Source: Bacteroidetes bacterium HGW-Bacteroidetes-2
Lineage (GTDB): Bacteria > Bacteroidota > Bacteroidia > Flavobacteriales > Flavobacteriaceae
Length of the DNA stretch: 64,000 nucleotides
NCBI GenBank assembly: GCA_002842575.1
Contig: PHDJ01000001.1
Span: 1-64,000 of the forward strand
Reading direction: 5' to 3'
Numbering within the stretch: position 1 is the first letter of the stretch; every line of letters starts with the position of its first letter. This document shows, piece after piece, positions 34,713-44,687 of this stretch. The notes beneath the pieces were generated by a model that searched no databases, was not told the origin of the DNA, and was given only the letters and a program-made list of their open reading frames with translations. Made by a program: the position numbers and the translations under genes.

Positions 34713-36467
34713 TTACGGTTTAAAATCTAGTTTTATACTTAGTTCCTTTAATTGTGTTTCATCAATTGTTGCCGGTGCATCTATCATAACATCACGTCCA
34801 GCATTATTTTTTGGGAAAGCAATAAAATCTCTAATGGTTTCTTGACCACCTAAAATTGCTACGAGTCTATCCAAACCAAAAGCCAAACCACCATGCGGCG
34901 GCGCACCATATTGAAAAGCATCCATCAAAAACCCAAACTGTGCTTTTGCTTGCTCTGGTGTGAATCCTAAATAATCAAACATTTTTTCTTGAGTTCTTCT
35001 ATCGTGTATTCTTATAGAGCCTCCGCCTATTTCATTTCCGTTTAAAACTAAATCATAAGCATTTGCTTTTACGTCACCCGGATTTGTGTCTAGCAATTCT
35101 AATTGTCCTGGTTTGGGTGAAGTAAATGGATGGTGCATTGCGTGATACCTTTGGGTTTCATCATCCCATTCTAATAAGGGAAAATCTACCACCCAAAGTG
35201 GCGCAAATTCATCAGGTTTTCGTAAACCCATTCTTGTAGCTACTTCCATTCGTAATGCGCTTAGCTGTGCACGCACTTTGTTTTTTTCGCCAGAAAGAAT
35301 ACAAATTAAATCTCCTATTTTAGCTTCAGTTGCATTTGCTATTTGATACAAATCGTCTTGGTCATAAAATTTATCAACCGACGATTTGAAAGTGCCGTCA
35401 TCATTGCACCTAATATAAACCATCCCAAGGGCGCCCACTTGAGGACGTTTTACCCAATCTATCAGAGCATCTATTTCTTTTCTTGTATAAGCAGCTCCTC
35501 CCGGAATTACAATGCCAACCACCAATTCGGCATCATTAAATACTTTAAAATCCCGATGTTTAGTTAGGTCATTTAATTCTTTAAATTTCATACCAAAGCG
35601 AATATCTGGCTTATCATTTCCATAGGCACACATGGCTTCGTCATAAGTCATTCTTGGAAATTTTTTAACCTCAATGCCATTTACTTCTTTTAGCAAATGA
35701 CGGGTTAATCCTTCAAAAACTTGCAAAATATCCTCCTGTTCTACAAATGCCATTTCGCAGTCAATCTGTGTAAATTCAGGTTGTCTGTCAGCTCGTAAGT
35801 CTTCATCTCTAAAACACTTTACCAGCTGAAAATATTTATCCATGCCCCCCACCATCAATAATTGTTTAAAAGTTTGGGGCGATTGTGGCAAGGCATAAAA
35901 CTGCCCTGCATTCATGCGTGATGGAACAACAAAATCTCGAGCACCTTCCGGAGTTGATTTTATTAAATAAGGTGTTTCAACGTCAATAAAACCTTGATCT
36001 GATAGGTATTTTCTTACTTCCATCGACACTTTATGGCGAAACATCAAATTGTTGCGTACAGGATTTCTTCTGATGTCTAAATAACGATATTTCATTCGCA
36101 CATCTTCCCCACCATCAGTTTGGTCTTCAATGGTAAAAGGAGGGGTTAAGGAGCTATTTAAAATTTCTAATTCTGTAACTAAAATTTCTATACCGCCTGT
36201 AAATAGGTTGTCATTTTTTGATTCCCGCTCAATGACTTTCCCTTTCACTTGAATGACAAACTCTCTACCTAGTCCTTGTGCTTTTTTTATAAGAGCAGTA
36301 GAAGTGCGCTCTTCGTCAAAAATAAGTTGCGTAATGCCATATCGATCACGTAAATCCACCCAAATCATAAACCCTTTATCACGAGTTTTCTGTACCCATC
36401 CGGCAAGGGTTACTTCCTGCCCAATGTGCGATTCTCTTAATTCTCCACAAGTATGTGATCTGTACAT
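34713..36467 (-). CDS. aspS: Aspartyl-tRNA synthetase
   Basis: 584 residues, bacterial-type AspRS. The N-terminal OB-fold begins [15 protein letters not shown] and [11 protein letters not shown]. The class II core has [15 protein letters not shown], motif 2 in [19 protein letters not shown] and motif 3 in [15 protein letters not shown]; the bacterial GAD insertion lies between motifs 2 and 3. It charges tRNA-Asp. With AsnRS also encoded here, there is no need for AspRS to charge tRNA-Asn, but specificity cannot be read from the sequence. Confidence 0.97.
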   Translation of the reverse strand: MYRSHTCGELRESHIGQEVTLAGWVQKTRDKGFMIWVDLRDRYGITQLIFDEERTSTALIKKAQGLGREFVIQVKGKVIERESKNDNLFTGGIEILVTELEILNSSLTPPFTIEDQTDGGEDVRMKYRYLDIRRNPVRNNLMFRHKVSMEVRKYLSDQGFIDVETPYLIKSTPEGARDFVVPSRMNAGQFYALPQSPQTFKQLLMVGGMDKYFQLVKCFRDEDLRADRQPEFTQIDCEMAFVEQEDILQVFEGLTRHLLKEVNGIEVKKFPRMTYDEAMCAYGNDKPDIRFGMKFKELNDLTKHRDFKVFNDAELVVGIVIPGGAAYTRKEIDALIDWVKRPQVGALGMVYIRCNDDGTFKSSVDKFYDQDDLYQIANATEAKIGDLICILSGEKNKVRAQLSALRMEVATRMGLRKPDEFAPLWVVDFPLLEWDDETQRYHAMHHPFTSPKPGQLELLDTNPGDVKANAYDLVLNGNEIGGGSIRIHDRRTQEKMFDYLGFTPEQAKAQFGFLMDAFQYGAPPHGGLAFGLDRLVAILGGQETIRDFIAFPKNNAGRDVMIDAPATIDETQLKELSIKLDFKP

Positions 36468-36487
36468 ATATTTGTTTATTTAGGCTA

Positions 36488-36495
36488 CAAATTTA
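36488..36495 (-). promoter_or_regulatory. -7 box of aspS
   Basis: On the minus strand this is TAAATTTG, an exact TAnnTTTG, 20 bases before the aspS ATG. No matching -33 TTG is evident. Confidence 0.5.
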
Positions 36496-36648
36496 AGAAG
36501 TTAAAGTGTATTCCTTAGAAAAATGATAACTAAATTATACCAAAAAAGAAAGCACCAAATAAAGTCGAAAAATGTTAATTTTAACATTACCGTAACAATT
36601 TAATGATTTTTTTACTACGTTAGTATCAACTTAAAACAAAAAAACATT

Positions 36649-39630
36649 ATGAAACAAAAAAACTTAATAAGCAGGATGTCCCTGTTTTTATTACTCCTTT
36701 TCCCCGTAGTACTCTTAGCACAGAGTACTATTAATGGGAAAATAACCGCAGAGGGTACTGGTGAAACCGTCCCTTTTGCTAACGTCATTGAAAAAGGTAC
36801 TTCAAACGGTACAACCACAGACATTGATGGAAATTATTCCATTCAAGTGTCCAAATTACCAGTAACATTGGTAATATCATCTCTTGGTTATGCCACAACA
36901 GAAGTGCAAGCTACAAGTACTGCACCTTTAAATGTTATAGTTGCAGTTTCTGCACAAGCATTAGAAGAGGTAGTTATAAGCGGCTTAGCTTCTTCCATTA
37001 AAAGATCCAACGCAGCAAATGCGGTTTCTTCTATTTCCTCTGCTCAATTGACAGGCACTACGCCGCCACCTACATTAGATGGTGCTTTGTATGGTAAATT
37101 TCCTGGAGCGGTAATAAACGCAAACTCTGGAGCACCCGGAGGTGGTTTATCGGTTAAACTTCGTGGGGCTACATCCATCCAAGGAAATACACAACCACTT
37201 TATATAATAGATGGTATTTATATTGACAACTCCTCTATTGCTGTAGGTTTAAATGCGGTTTCAGCTGCTGCTGCAGGAGGAAGTGCTTCTAATCAAGATA
37301 ACCCATCTAACCGTATTGCAGATATTAATCCAGAAGATATAGAAACTATGGAAATCTTGAAAGGTGCTTCTGCAGCTGCCATGTATGGTTCAAGAGCTGC
37401 TGCCGGGGTAATTATTATCACCACCAAAAAAGGGAAATCTGGCGAAACTAAATTTAATTTTTCGCAATCTACTGGTTGGACTGAAGTAATTGAATTGCTT
37501 GGTGTTAGAGATTACAACGAACAACGAGTTCTTGATTCTTTTGGCCCTGAAGCTGTGCAAGAATTTATTGCAGCTAGAAATGAAGGAAGACTGATTGATT
37601 ATGAAAAAGAACTTTTTGGAAATAAAGGCTTCCTGACGAATACCAACTTTAGTATGAGCGGTGGTGGAGATAAAACTAGATTTTATACTGGTGTTACACA
37701 CAATAATGAAGAAGGTATTGTAGAAAACACAGGCTATGAAAAAACATCCTTACGTTTAAATTTAGATCACAATGCAACCGATTTTCTTAAATTTGCTTTA
37801 AGTTCTAATTATATTTACTCTTCTTCAGACAGGGGGTTTTTCAACAATGACAATACGGGTACAACTATGGGTGTGTCTTTAACTAGTACAACCCCTTGGT
37901 TACAATTATTTCCTAATGCATCGGGTGTTTTTCCTGACAATCCAGCAGGATCCTCTAACATATTACAAACTCGTGAGTTAGTAAAAAACAATGAAAAAGT
38001 AAATAGAATTATTATGGGTGGTTCTGCTAATTTATTTTTGTTTAGAACCGATAATTCTAGCCTAGAGTTAATTTTACGTGGTGGTTTAGATTTTTACAAT
38101 CAACAAAGTATCGCATTATTTCCTAAAGAACTACAATTTCAAAAACCCTCTAATGGCGGTTTAAATGGTGTGTCTGTTCAAGGAACAACGCAAAACAAAA
38201 ACTATAACCTTTCTTCCTTCTTGGTGCATAACTTTACCACTTCCTCAAACTTGAATTTCAGAACCCAAGTAGGTTTAACCAATGAATTTTTTGACAGAAA
38301 CTCCTTTTTAGTCACTGCTTCTGGATTAATAGCTTCAGAATCTAATGTAGATCAAGCTGCAAATACAGGTGTTGATCAGTTTCGATTTAAACAAGAAGAT
38401 TCTGGTTTCTTAGTTCAAGAAGAAGTAAATTATCAGGATAAGTTTATTGCAACTCTTGGATTAAGAGGCGATAAATCCTCAAATAATGGCGATGCCAATG
38501 ATTTAAATTATTATCCTAAAGGTTCCTTAGCGGTAAATATTAACAATTTAGGCTTTTGGAATTCTAACACAAAATGGAATCAATTTAAAGTAAGAGCCGC
38601 CTATGGAGAAGCCGGAAACTTCCCTCCTCCAGCAGCATTATTTACTTCCTACAACTCGTTTACTTCTGGAGGTGTTTTAGGGCTTTCATTAATTGGTGTT
38701 CGTGGCGATACAAATATTAAATCAGAACGCTCAAAAGAATTTGAAACAGGTATTGATGTAAGCTTTTTTAATAATAGACTAAGTTTTTCAGGAACCTATT
38801 ACATAAAAAAAGTAGAAGATTTAATTCTTAATGCAGCTTTAGAACCTTCTACAGGTTTTAATTCTCAATTTGTAAATGCCGGTAATTTGGAAAATAAAGG
38901 GATAGAACTTTCCTTAGACGCTATACCTGTTTCAACAACTAATTTTCAATGGACCACCGGCGTTAATTTCTTTAAAAATGAATCTGAAATCACTAAATTA
39001 GATGTTCCTGCCTTCAACGTTGGAGGTTTTGGCGCAACTTTAGGAACCTTCCGAATTGAAGAAGGACAGAGTGCCACACAAATAGTGGGTATTGGCCCAA
39101 ACCCCGGTCCTAACGGCTTTCAAGTATATGGCGATGCCGAACCCGATTTTATCATGGGATTTTCAAACAATCTTAAATACAAAGATTTGGAACTATCCTT
39201 TTTATGGCAATGGAAACAAGGCGGTGACAATATAAATTTAACAGCCCTTTTAACAGATTTAAGTGGAACAAGTCATGATTTTGACACCATAGATTTAGAT
39301 CCAAACGGTGTGCTGGGCAATGGTCCTTACCGTATAAGTCAATTAGGAGCCTCTGCTGAAGTTTTTGTTGAAGATGCTTCTTATTTACGCCTTCGCGAAC
39401 TAGGATTATATTACAACATTCCACAACGATTTGTTAGCACAATTCTTAATGGGAGTATAGATAACATCAAATTTGGATTTTCAGGCACTAACTTGATTAA
39501 CATTTTTGATTACAATAGTTATGATCCTGAAGTGTCTAACTTTGGTGGTAATGGTATTTTTACTGGTGTAGAAGTAACGCCATTCCCATCTTCTAAAAGA
39601 TATTTGTTTCACGTATCTGTTAACTTTTAA
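36649..39630 (+). CDS. SusC/RagA family TonB-linked outer-membrane transporter
   Basis: 993 residues. A signal peptide ending near VVLLAQS is followed by a carboxypeptidase-like regulatory domain (TINGKITAEGTGETVPFANV). The TonB-box-like region ALEEVVISGLA and the plug domain (GAMYGSRAAAGVIIITTKKG) come next, and then a long barrel ending RYLFHVSVNF. With the SusD-like lipoprotein 10 bases downstream it should form a lidded importer. SusC proteins take up glycans, peptides or other oligomers. No hydrolase is encoded nearby, so the substrate is unknown. Confidence 0.95.
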   Translation: MKQKNLISRMSLFLLLLFPVVLLAQSTINGKITAEGTGETVPFANVIEKGTSNGTTTDIDGNYSIQVSKLPVTLVISSLGYATTEVQATSTAPLNVIVAVSAQALEEVVISGLASSIKRSNAANAVSSISSAQLTGTTPPPTLDGALYGKFPGAVINANSGAPGGGLSVKLRGATSIQGNTQPLYIIDGIYIDNSSIAVGLNAVSAAAAGGSASNQDNPSNRIADINPEDIETMEILKGASAAAMYGSRAAAGVIIITTKKGKSGETKFNFSQSTGWTEVIELLGVRDYNEQRVLDSFGPEAVQEFIAARNEGRLIDYEKELFGNKGFLTNTNFSMSGGGDKTRFYTGVTHNNEEGIVENTGYEKTSLRLNLDHNATDFLKFALSSNYIYSSSDRGFFNNDNTGTTMGVSLTSTTPWLQLFPNASGVFPDNPAGSSNILQTRELVKNNEKVNRIIMGGSANLFLFRTDNSSLELILRGGLDFYNQQSIALFPKELQFQKPSNGGLNGVSVQGTTQNKNYNLSSFLVHNFTTSSNLNFRTQVGLTNEFFDRNSFLVTASGLIASESNVDQAANTGVDQFRFKQEDSGFLVQEEVNYQDKFIATLGLRGDKSSNNGDANDLNYYPKGSLAVNINNLGFWNSNTKWNQFKVRAAYGEAGNFPPPAALFTSYNSFTSGGVLGLSLIGVRGDTNIKSERSKEFETGIDVSFFNNRLSFSGTYYIKKVEDLILNAALEPSTGFNSQFVNAGNLENKGIELSLDAIPVSTTNFQWTTGVNFFKNESEITKLDVPAFNVGGFGATLGTFRIEEGQSATQIVGIGPNPGPNGFQVYGDAEPDFIMGFSNNLKYKDLELSFLWQWKQGGDNINLTALLTDLSGTSHDFDTIDLDPNGVLGNGPYRISQLGASAEVFVEDASYLRLRELGLYYNIPQRFVSTILNGSIDNIKFGFSGTNLINIFDYNSYDPEVSNFGGNGIFTGVEVTPFPSSKRYLFHVSVNF

Positions 39631-39640
39631 AAAAAATCTT

Positions 39641-40963
39641 ATGAAAAAATATATAAATAAAATAACACTCTTTCTCCTTTTTGCAGCGATAACAACGGCT
39701 TGCACGGTAGAAGAGTTTTCAGATTTGAACGGTCCGGAAGTAAATGGTTTTGAAAACGGAATTGCACCCGGTGATTTACAAGATTTAGTGGGGGGTATTT
39801 TTTACAGCTCAAGAGTTTCTTTAGGAACTTATTTTGACGATGTTGGAGTTATTGGTAGAGAATACTACCGTTTTGCTAGCTCTGACCCTAGGTTTACTTC
39901 TGACCTTCTGGGTAGAGAGAACGCCGTACTAGATAACAATACCTTTTATATCACCAACCCTTGGGCGGGTAGATACCGCACCGTAAAAAATGCAAATCTA
40001 ATTCTAGGGTTTTTAGAAAACCCAGAAACGATTTCTCAATTTACAACCGCGCAACTTAATGCAACAAAAGGATTTCTAAAAACTTTTATTGCGTATGAAC
40101 TGTTGCTAAACCTAAACTTAACTGATGAAAACGGAATTCGTATCGATGTAGCTGATGAAACCAACATAGGCCCTTTTGTGTCAAAAACTGCTGCCCTTGC
40201 AGGTATCCGTTCTAAACTTGAAGAAGCAGCTGTTGACTTAGCTGCTGGAGGTTCAAGCTTTCCTTTTTCACTAACCGCAGGATTTAGTGGATTTGACACT
40301 CCTAGTAGCTTCTTGAAATTTAATAAGGCGCTTACTGCTAGAGTTGCTGCATACCAAGGAAATTTTCCAGATGTAATAACAAATTTAAACCAATCATTTC
40401 TTGAATTAAATGGCAATTTAAATACAGGAGTAAGTTATGTGTTTTCATTAGACCAAACAGATATCGCAAACCCTATGTTTTTTGCTTTAAATTCTTCAAC
40501 AGCAGGTGCAAGAATTACGCAACCTAATTTTGTTTCCGACGCAGAAGCAGGAGATACTAGATTAAACAAAGTGGTACTTCGTAACGAGCCATTGACTCTA
40601 GATGGATTAACAGGTGCTTATGATGTGTTTATTTACCAAAGTAATATTGACCCTATTCCAATCATCCGGAATGAAGAGTTGATCTTATTATATGCTGAGG
40701 CAAATATATTTTCAAACCCGGGTGCAGCAGTTACTGCCTTAAATATTATTAGAAATAGCGCAGGACTAGCTCCTTATGCCGGTGGTATGGACCAAGCATC
40801 TTTAATTCAAGAAATGCTTAAGCAAAGACGTTATTCCTTATATGCTGAAGGGCATCGATGGATTGATATTAGAAGATATAACTTATTAAACACCTTACCC
40901 ATTGACAGAGTTGGAGATGATGTGTTCTCTAAATTTCCTATTCCGTTAACAGAAAACCAATAA
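39641..40963 (+). CDS. SusD/RagB family nutrient-binding outer-membrane lipoprotein
   Basis: 440 residues. Lipoprotein signal ends LFAAITTAC with Cys21. SusD features include the TPR-like region, NPWAGRYRTVKNANLIL near 105 and the C-terminal ALNIIRNSAGLAPY, LIQEMLKQRRYSLYAEGHRWIDIRRYN. It forms the lid over the SusC barrel. At 440 residues it is a little shorter than many SusD proteins (about 500-550), and no separate glycan-binding pocket is obvious. Co-transcribed with the SusC gene and ended by a strong terminator. Confidence 0.93.
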   Translation: MKKYINKITLFLLFAAITTACTVEEFSDLNGPEVNGFENGIAPGDLQDLVGGIFYSSRVSLGTYFDDVGVIGREYYRFASSDPRFTSDLLGRENAVLDNNTFYITNPWAGRYRTVKNANLILGFLENPETISQFTTAQLNATKGFLKTFIAYELLLNLNLTDENGIRIDVADETNIGPFVSKTAALAGIRSKLEEAAVDLAAGGSSFPFSLTAGFSGFDTPSSFLKFNKALTARVAAYQGNFPDVITNLNQSFLELNGNLNTGVSYVFSLDQTDIANPMFFALNSSTAGARITQPNFVSDAEAGDTRLNKVVLRNEPLTLDGLTGAYDVFIYQSNIDPIPIIRNEELILLYAEANIFSNPGAAVTALNIIRNSAGLAPYAGGMDQASLIQEMLKQRRYSLYAEGHRWIDIRRYNLLNTLPIDRVGDDVFSKFPIPLTENQ

Positions 40964-40984
40964 CCACCATTGATTTTCTAAATG

Positions 40985-41013
40985 AAAATCCCCGCAAAAA
41001 TTGCGGGGATTTT
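40985..41013. terminator. Bidirectional terminator between SusD and the RND operon
   Basis: AAAATCCCCGCAA (40985-40997) pairs exactly with TTGCGGGGATTTT (41001-41013) around a three-base loop, with T following on the plus strand and A/T on the other. It serves both convergent transcripts. Confidence 0.9.
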
Positions 41014-41030
41014 TTATACAATTTCTTGTA

Positions 41031-44000
41031 TTACTTTTTCACTTTACTTTCTTGAAAACGAATCTTAGCCCTATTCAATAAATAAAACATGGTAGGAATA
41101 ATAACTAAAGTCAGAAAAGTGGCAAATGTTAATCCAAAAATAATGGTCCAAGACATTGGCTTCCAAAAAATATTATTGTCGCCTCCCACATAAATTTGTG
41201 GGTCAAATTCAGTAAACAAAGTAAAAAAGTTTAAGTTCAGCCCTACTGCTAAAGGAATTAAACCTAAAATAGTGGTTATGGCGGTAAGCATCACCGGACG
41301 CAATCTATTGGTTCCGGCAAGGATTATCATTACTCTGTATTGTTCTCTGCTAAGCAATTGGTTATATGCCATATTTAGCTCATCTTTCTTTCTGTCTATA
41401 AGCAGTTGGGTATAATCAATCAACACAATGGCGTTGTTTACCACTATTCCGGCTAAGGAAATAATTCCCATCATGGTTAGTATAATGACAAAATCCATTT
41501 GAAAAACAACCAATCCGAAAAGCACACCAATAAAACTCAATACAATAGCAACAAAGATAATTATGGGTTTTGAAATGGAGTTAAATTGCGCTACAATAAT
41601 CAATAATATTAGTAATAACGCAATAACCAAAGCTTTAGATAAAAACGCCAAATTCTTCGCCATTTCTTCCTGCTCTCCTGTAAATTGATAGGTAATGTCT
41701 TTTGTTAATGGATAATTTGCTATTGCTGTTTGTATTTTTTGTACTGTTTCTGTTGGATTATATCCTTCCAAAACATTAGAATAAATAGTGATAACCCGCT
41801 TTAAATTTTTTCTTTTTATGGAACTAAAACTAGCAATGTCCTTTGTAGTTACTAAAGTGGAAAGAGGGATTTGTTTTAAATTTCCTTTGTTGTCTCTAAA
41901 AGTAATATTTTGATTAAACAGGGCGCTTTCATCATACCTACTGTCACCATCTAAGCGAACCATAATATCAAAATCGTCTTTGCCATCTTTAAAAGTTGAA
42001 GCATCAAACCCATATATTGCTGAACGTAAAGCCTGCCCCACTTGCGCCGTTGTAACTCCTAATTCACCAGCTTTTTTTCTATTAACCACCACTTCCATTT
42101 CGGGTTTGTTTTGATTAACATCTAAATTTAATTCTTCAATGCCAGGAATATTCAAATCATTAATATAGGTTTGAATATTTTTGGCCTCTTCCATTATTTG
42201 AAAATAATCATCGCCCTTTAATTCGATATTAATGGCATATCCTGAAGGAGGTCCATTTTGGTCTTTATCCGTTATAATACTTACACCTGGATGTCCTTGT
42301 ACGGCATTTCTAATTTCCGTAAGCACGTCTGAACTGCTTATTTTATCGCCATTTTCATTAAATCGTTCTTTATATTGCCGAAACAATACGGTTACTTTTC
42401 CACGATGCGGCATTTCGGTTATAGTACCTCTATCGGTCATCGGGTTTCCAGCACCTTCTCCTACCTGTGAGATAATCGATTCTGCCATAAAATTATAGAG
42501 AACACCATCCCGTTTGTATTGGTAATTATTTAAAACCTCATCTACTTGTTTTTCAACTTCTATCGTTATTTTATTTGTTTTTTCTATATCTGTTCCTTCA
42601 GGATATTCAATATAAACTATGGCTTGATTAGGCTGATTTTCTGGGAAAAATAATATATCGGGAGTCATTATTTTAAAAATAAGTAAAGCTAAAAGTAACA
42701 AGCCAAAAGAGCCAAACACGAACCGATAAGCATTACTTCCCTTTAAAGCAAAATTTAAAAAAGATTGATAGGTACGTTCAATTTTAGGCAACGTTTTATA
42801 TTGAAATTTTTTAGATGCAGGAATAAGCAAATACTTAAAAAACCATAAGGAAAAGGAAACAAAAATAAATAAATTACCAAACCCAATTAGTGCTTTTGGT
42901 CCACCTATAAATCCTAGAATACTAAATAGAAGAGCTACTGAAAAAAGAGCCAACCCTTTTTTTAACAAAGCTGTTTTCTTTCGGTTTTTCCAACCCATGT
43001 AAATCATGCCCAAAGAAACAACCAAAATTGCCAGCCCTAAAATTTTAAAAATAATATGGGTATTAAAAATTCCAGATATTAAAAGAAGAATACCAAAAAT
43101 AAAGAGCGCTAAACTTATTTTTATAATGGTTTTTCTAGACATTTCTTCCTCAGTAGTTTTCATATATGCTGAGGTGAGCATGGCATTGATAACCAACGCT
43201 ACAAAAAGCGATGAAAACAAAACAATAGAAAGCGTAAGCGGGAAAAATATCATAAATTTTCCCATAATTCCTGGCCAAAAAGCAAGTGGTAAAAAGGCCG
43301 CTAAAGTAGTAGCCGTAGAAGATATAATGGGCCACGCTATTTCACCTACTCCTTGTTTTGCGGCTTCTATTCTAGGAACGCCTTCATCCATTAAACGATA
43401 TACGTTTTCAACAACCACAATCCCATTATCTACTAACATCCCCAATCCCATTACGGTGGCAAAAAGTACCATCGTGTTTAGAGTAAGGTTTACTCCCACA
43501 AAATCACCAGCAATAGGTAAGATTAAAAAAGAAAGCAAAATGGATAGAGGAATTGCTATACCCACAAAAAGAGCATTTCTAAAACCAAGAAAAAACATCA
43601 ACACACTAATGACTAAAATCACCCCAAAAATAATGCTGTTTTCTAATTCTGCTACTTGATCAGCAGTTCTTGTAGATTGATCGCTTGTAATTGTGATTTC
43701 CAGATTATTAGGCAAATAGGTTTCTAAAGCAATAGGAATATGTGCCTTGATTTTTTCCATGGCGGTAATCATATTTTCACCGCTTTTCTTTTTGATACTA
43801 AGCATTACTACAGGGTCTCCATACTCTCTGGCATAGGTAGTAGCATCTTTAGGTCTGAAATTTATGGTGGCGATATCTCGTAAATACACGGCGCCTTTGT
43901 CTTCTTTTACAACAATTTCGGCTAATTCTTGCGGATTGGTAATTTCACCGATAACCCGAATGTTTCTTCGCAAACCATTTTCAATAATGTTGCCCCCCGA

Positions 44001-44681
44001 AATGGTTTTGTTTTCATTTTGAATGGCACTTATTATCTGATTAAAACTAACCTCTGCTGCCATCATTTTATAAACATCTACGGCAACCTCAACTTCCTTG
44101 TCTTGAACACCTAAAACGGTTGCTTCTTTAATTTCGGGAAAAACCTCTAATCTATCCTGCAGGTCTTCAGCAAATTTTTTCAATTGCCCCAATGAGTAAT
44201 CTCCTTTTAAATTTAATTGGGCAATAGGCATAATTTCTGAAATATTCAAATCAAAAACATTAGGCTCAACTTTTGCGCCACCATCTAATGTTGGCCAATC
44301 TTGTTGTGCCTTTACAGCATCTACTTTGTCCTTAACTCTTACCTTTGCCTCTTCAATACTAAGAGTTTCTTCAAATTCAACAGTTATCATAGAGATATCC
44401 TGAAGAGAGTTTGAAGTAATTTTTACTACTCCCGAAATATTATTAATTTCATCCTCAAGTGATTTAGTAACTCGCCTTTCTACATCTTCTGCTGAATTGC
44501 CTGGCAATATCGAGCTAACATACACTTTATTTTCAATAACTTCCGGAAAGGACTCTCTAGGTAAATTAAGATAGGACATCAACCCTCCAAAAGTCACAAT
44601 AGCAATAAGGACAAAAACGGTCATCTTATTGTCAATAGCCCAGTTTGAAAGCCCAAAATATTTTATTTTTTTTTCAGCCAT
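41031..44681 (-). CDS. RND efflux transporter permease (AcrB/CzcA class) with extra membrane segment insert
   Basis: 1216 residues, against about 1040 for AcrB. Typical RND markers are present: an N-terminal helix, the LPRESFPEV and RRVTKSLEDEI porter start, a TM4 motif LVDNGIVVVENV and GIISLAGIVVNNAIVLIDY near the C-terminus. Two points are odd. At the position of AcrB's Asp407-Asp408 this protein has Asp418-Asn419. An insert at about 512-625 adds about four hydrophobic segments between the two halves. It is last in a TetR-TolC-adaptor-permease operon and is the proton-driven pump of a tripartite system. Substrates are unknown. Confidence 0.93.
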   Translation of the reverse strand: MAEKKIKYFGLSNWAIDNKMTVFVLIAIVTFGGLMSYLNLPRESFPEVIENKVYVSSILPGNSAEDVERRVTKSLEDEINNISGVVKITSNSLQDISMITVEFEETLSIEEAKVRVKDKVDAVKAQQDWPTLDGGAKVEPNVFDLNISEIMPIAQLNLKGDYSLGQLKKFAEDLQDRLEVFPEIKEATVLGVQDKEVEVAVDVYKMMAAEVSFNQIISAIQNENKTISGGNIIENGLRRNIRVIGEITNPQELAEIVVKEDKGAVYLRDIATINFRPKDATTYAREYGDPVVMLSIKKKSGENMITAMEKIKAHIPIALETYLPNNLEITITSDQSTRTADQVAELENSIIFGVILVISVLMFFLGFRNALFVGIAIPLSILLSFLILPIAGDFVGVNLTLNTMVLFATVMGLGMLVDNGIVVVENVYRLMDEGVPRIEAAKQGVGEIAWPIISSTATTLAAFLPLAFWPGIMGKFMIFFPLTLSIVLFSSLFVALVINAMLTSAYMKTTEEEMSRKTIIKISLALFIFGILLLISGIFNTHIIFKILGLAILVVSLGMIYMGWKNRKKTALLKKGLALFSVALLFSILGFIGGPKALIGFGNLFIFVSFSLWFFKYLLIPASKKFQYKTLPKIERTYQSFLNFALKGSNAYRFVFGSFGLLLLALLIFKIMTPDILFFPENQPNQAIVYIEYPEGTDIEKTNKITIEVEKQVDEVLNNYQYKRDGVLYNFMAESIISQVGEGAGNPMTDRGTITEMPHRGKVTVLFRQYKERFNENGDKISSSDVLTEIRNAVQGHPGVSIITDKDQNGPPSGYAINIELKGDDYFQIMEEAKNIQTYINDLNIPGIEELNLDVNQNKPEMEVVVNRKKAGELGVTTAQVGQALRSAIYGFDASTFKDGKDDFDIMVRLDGDSRYDESALFNQNITFRDNKGNLKQIPLSTLVTTKDIASFSSIKRKNLKRVITIYSNVLEGYNPTETVQKIQTAIANYPLTKDITYQFTGEQEEMAKNLAFLSKALVIALLLILLIIVAQFNSISKPIIIFVAIVLSFIGVLFGLVVFQMDFVIILTMMGIISLAGIVVNNAIVLIDYTQLLIDRKKDELNMAYNQLLSREQYRVMIILAGTNRLRPVMLTAITTILGLIPLAVGLNLNFFTLFTEFDPQIYVGGDNNIFWKPMSWTIIFGLTFATFLTLVIIPTMFYLLNRAKIRFQESKVKK

Positions 44682-44687
44682 GCTAGA

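Noticed and set aside
43006-43659. 217-codon plus-strand frame inside the RND permease
   Set aside because: Long shadow frame antisense to conserved transmembrane motifs; lysine/isoleucine-rich with no family resemblance.
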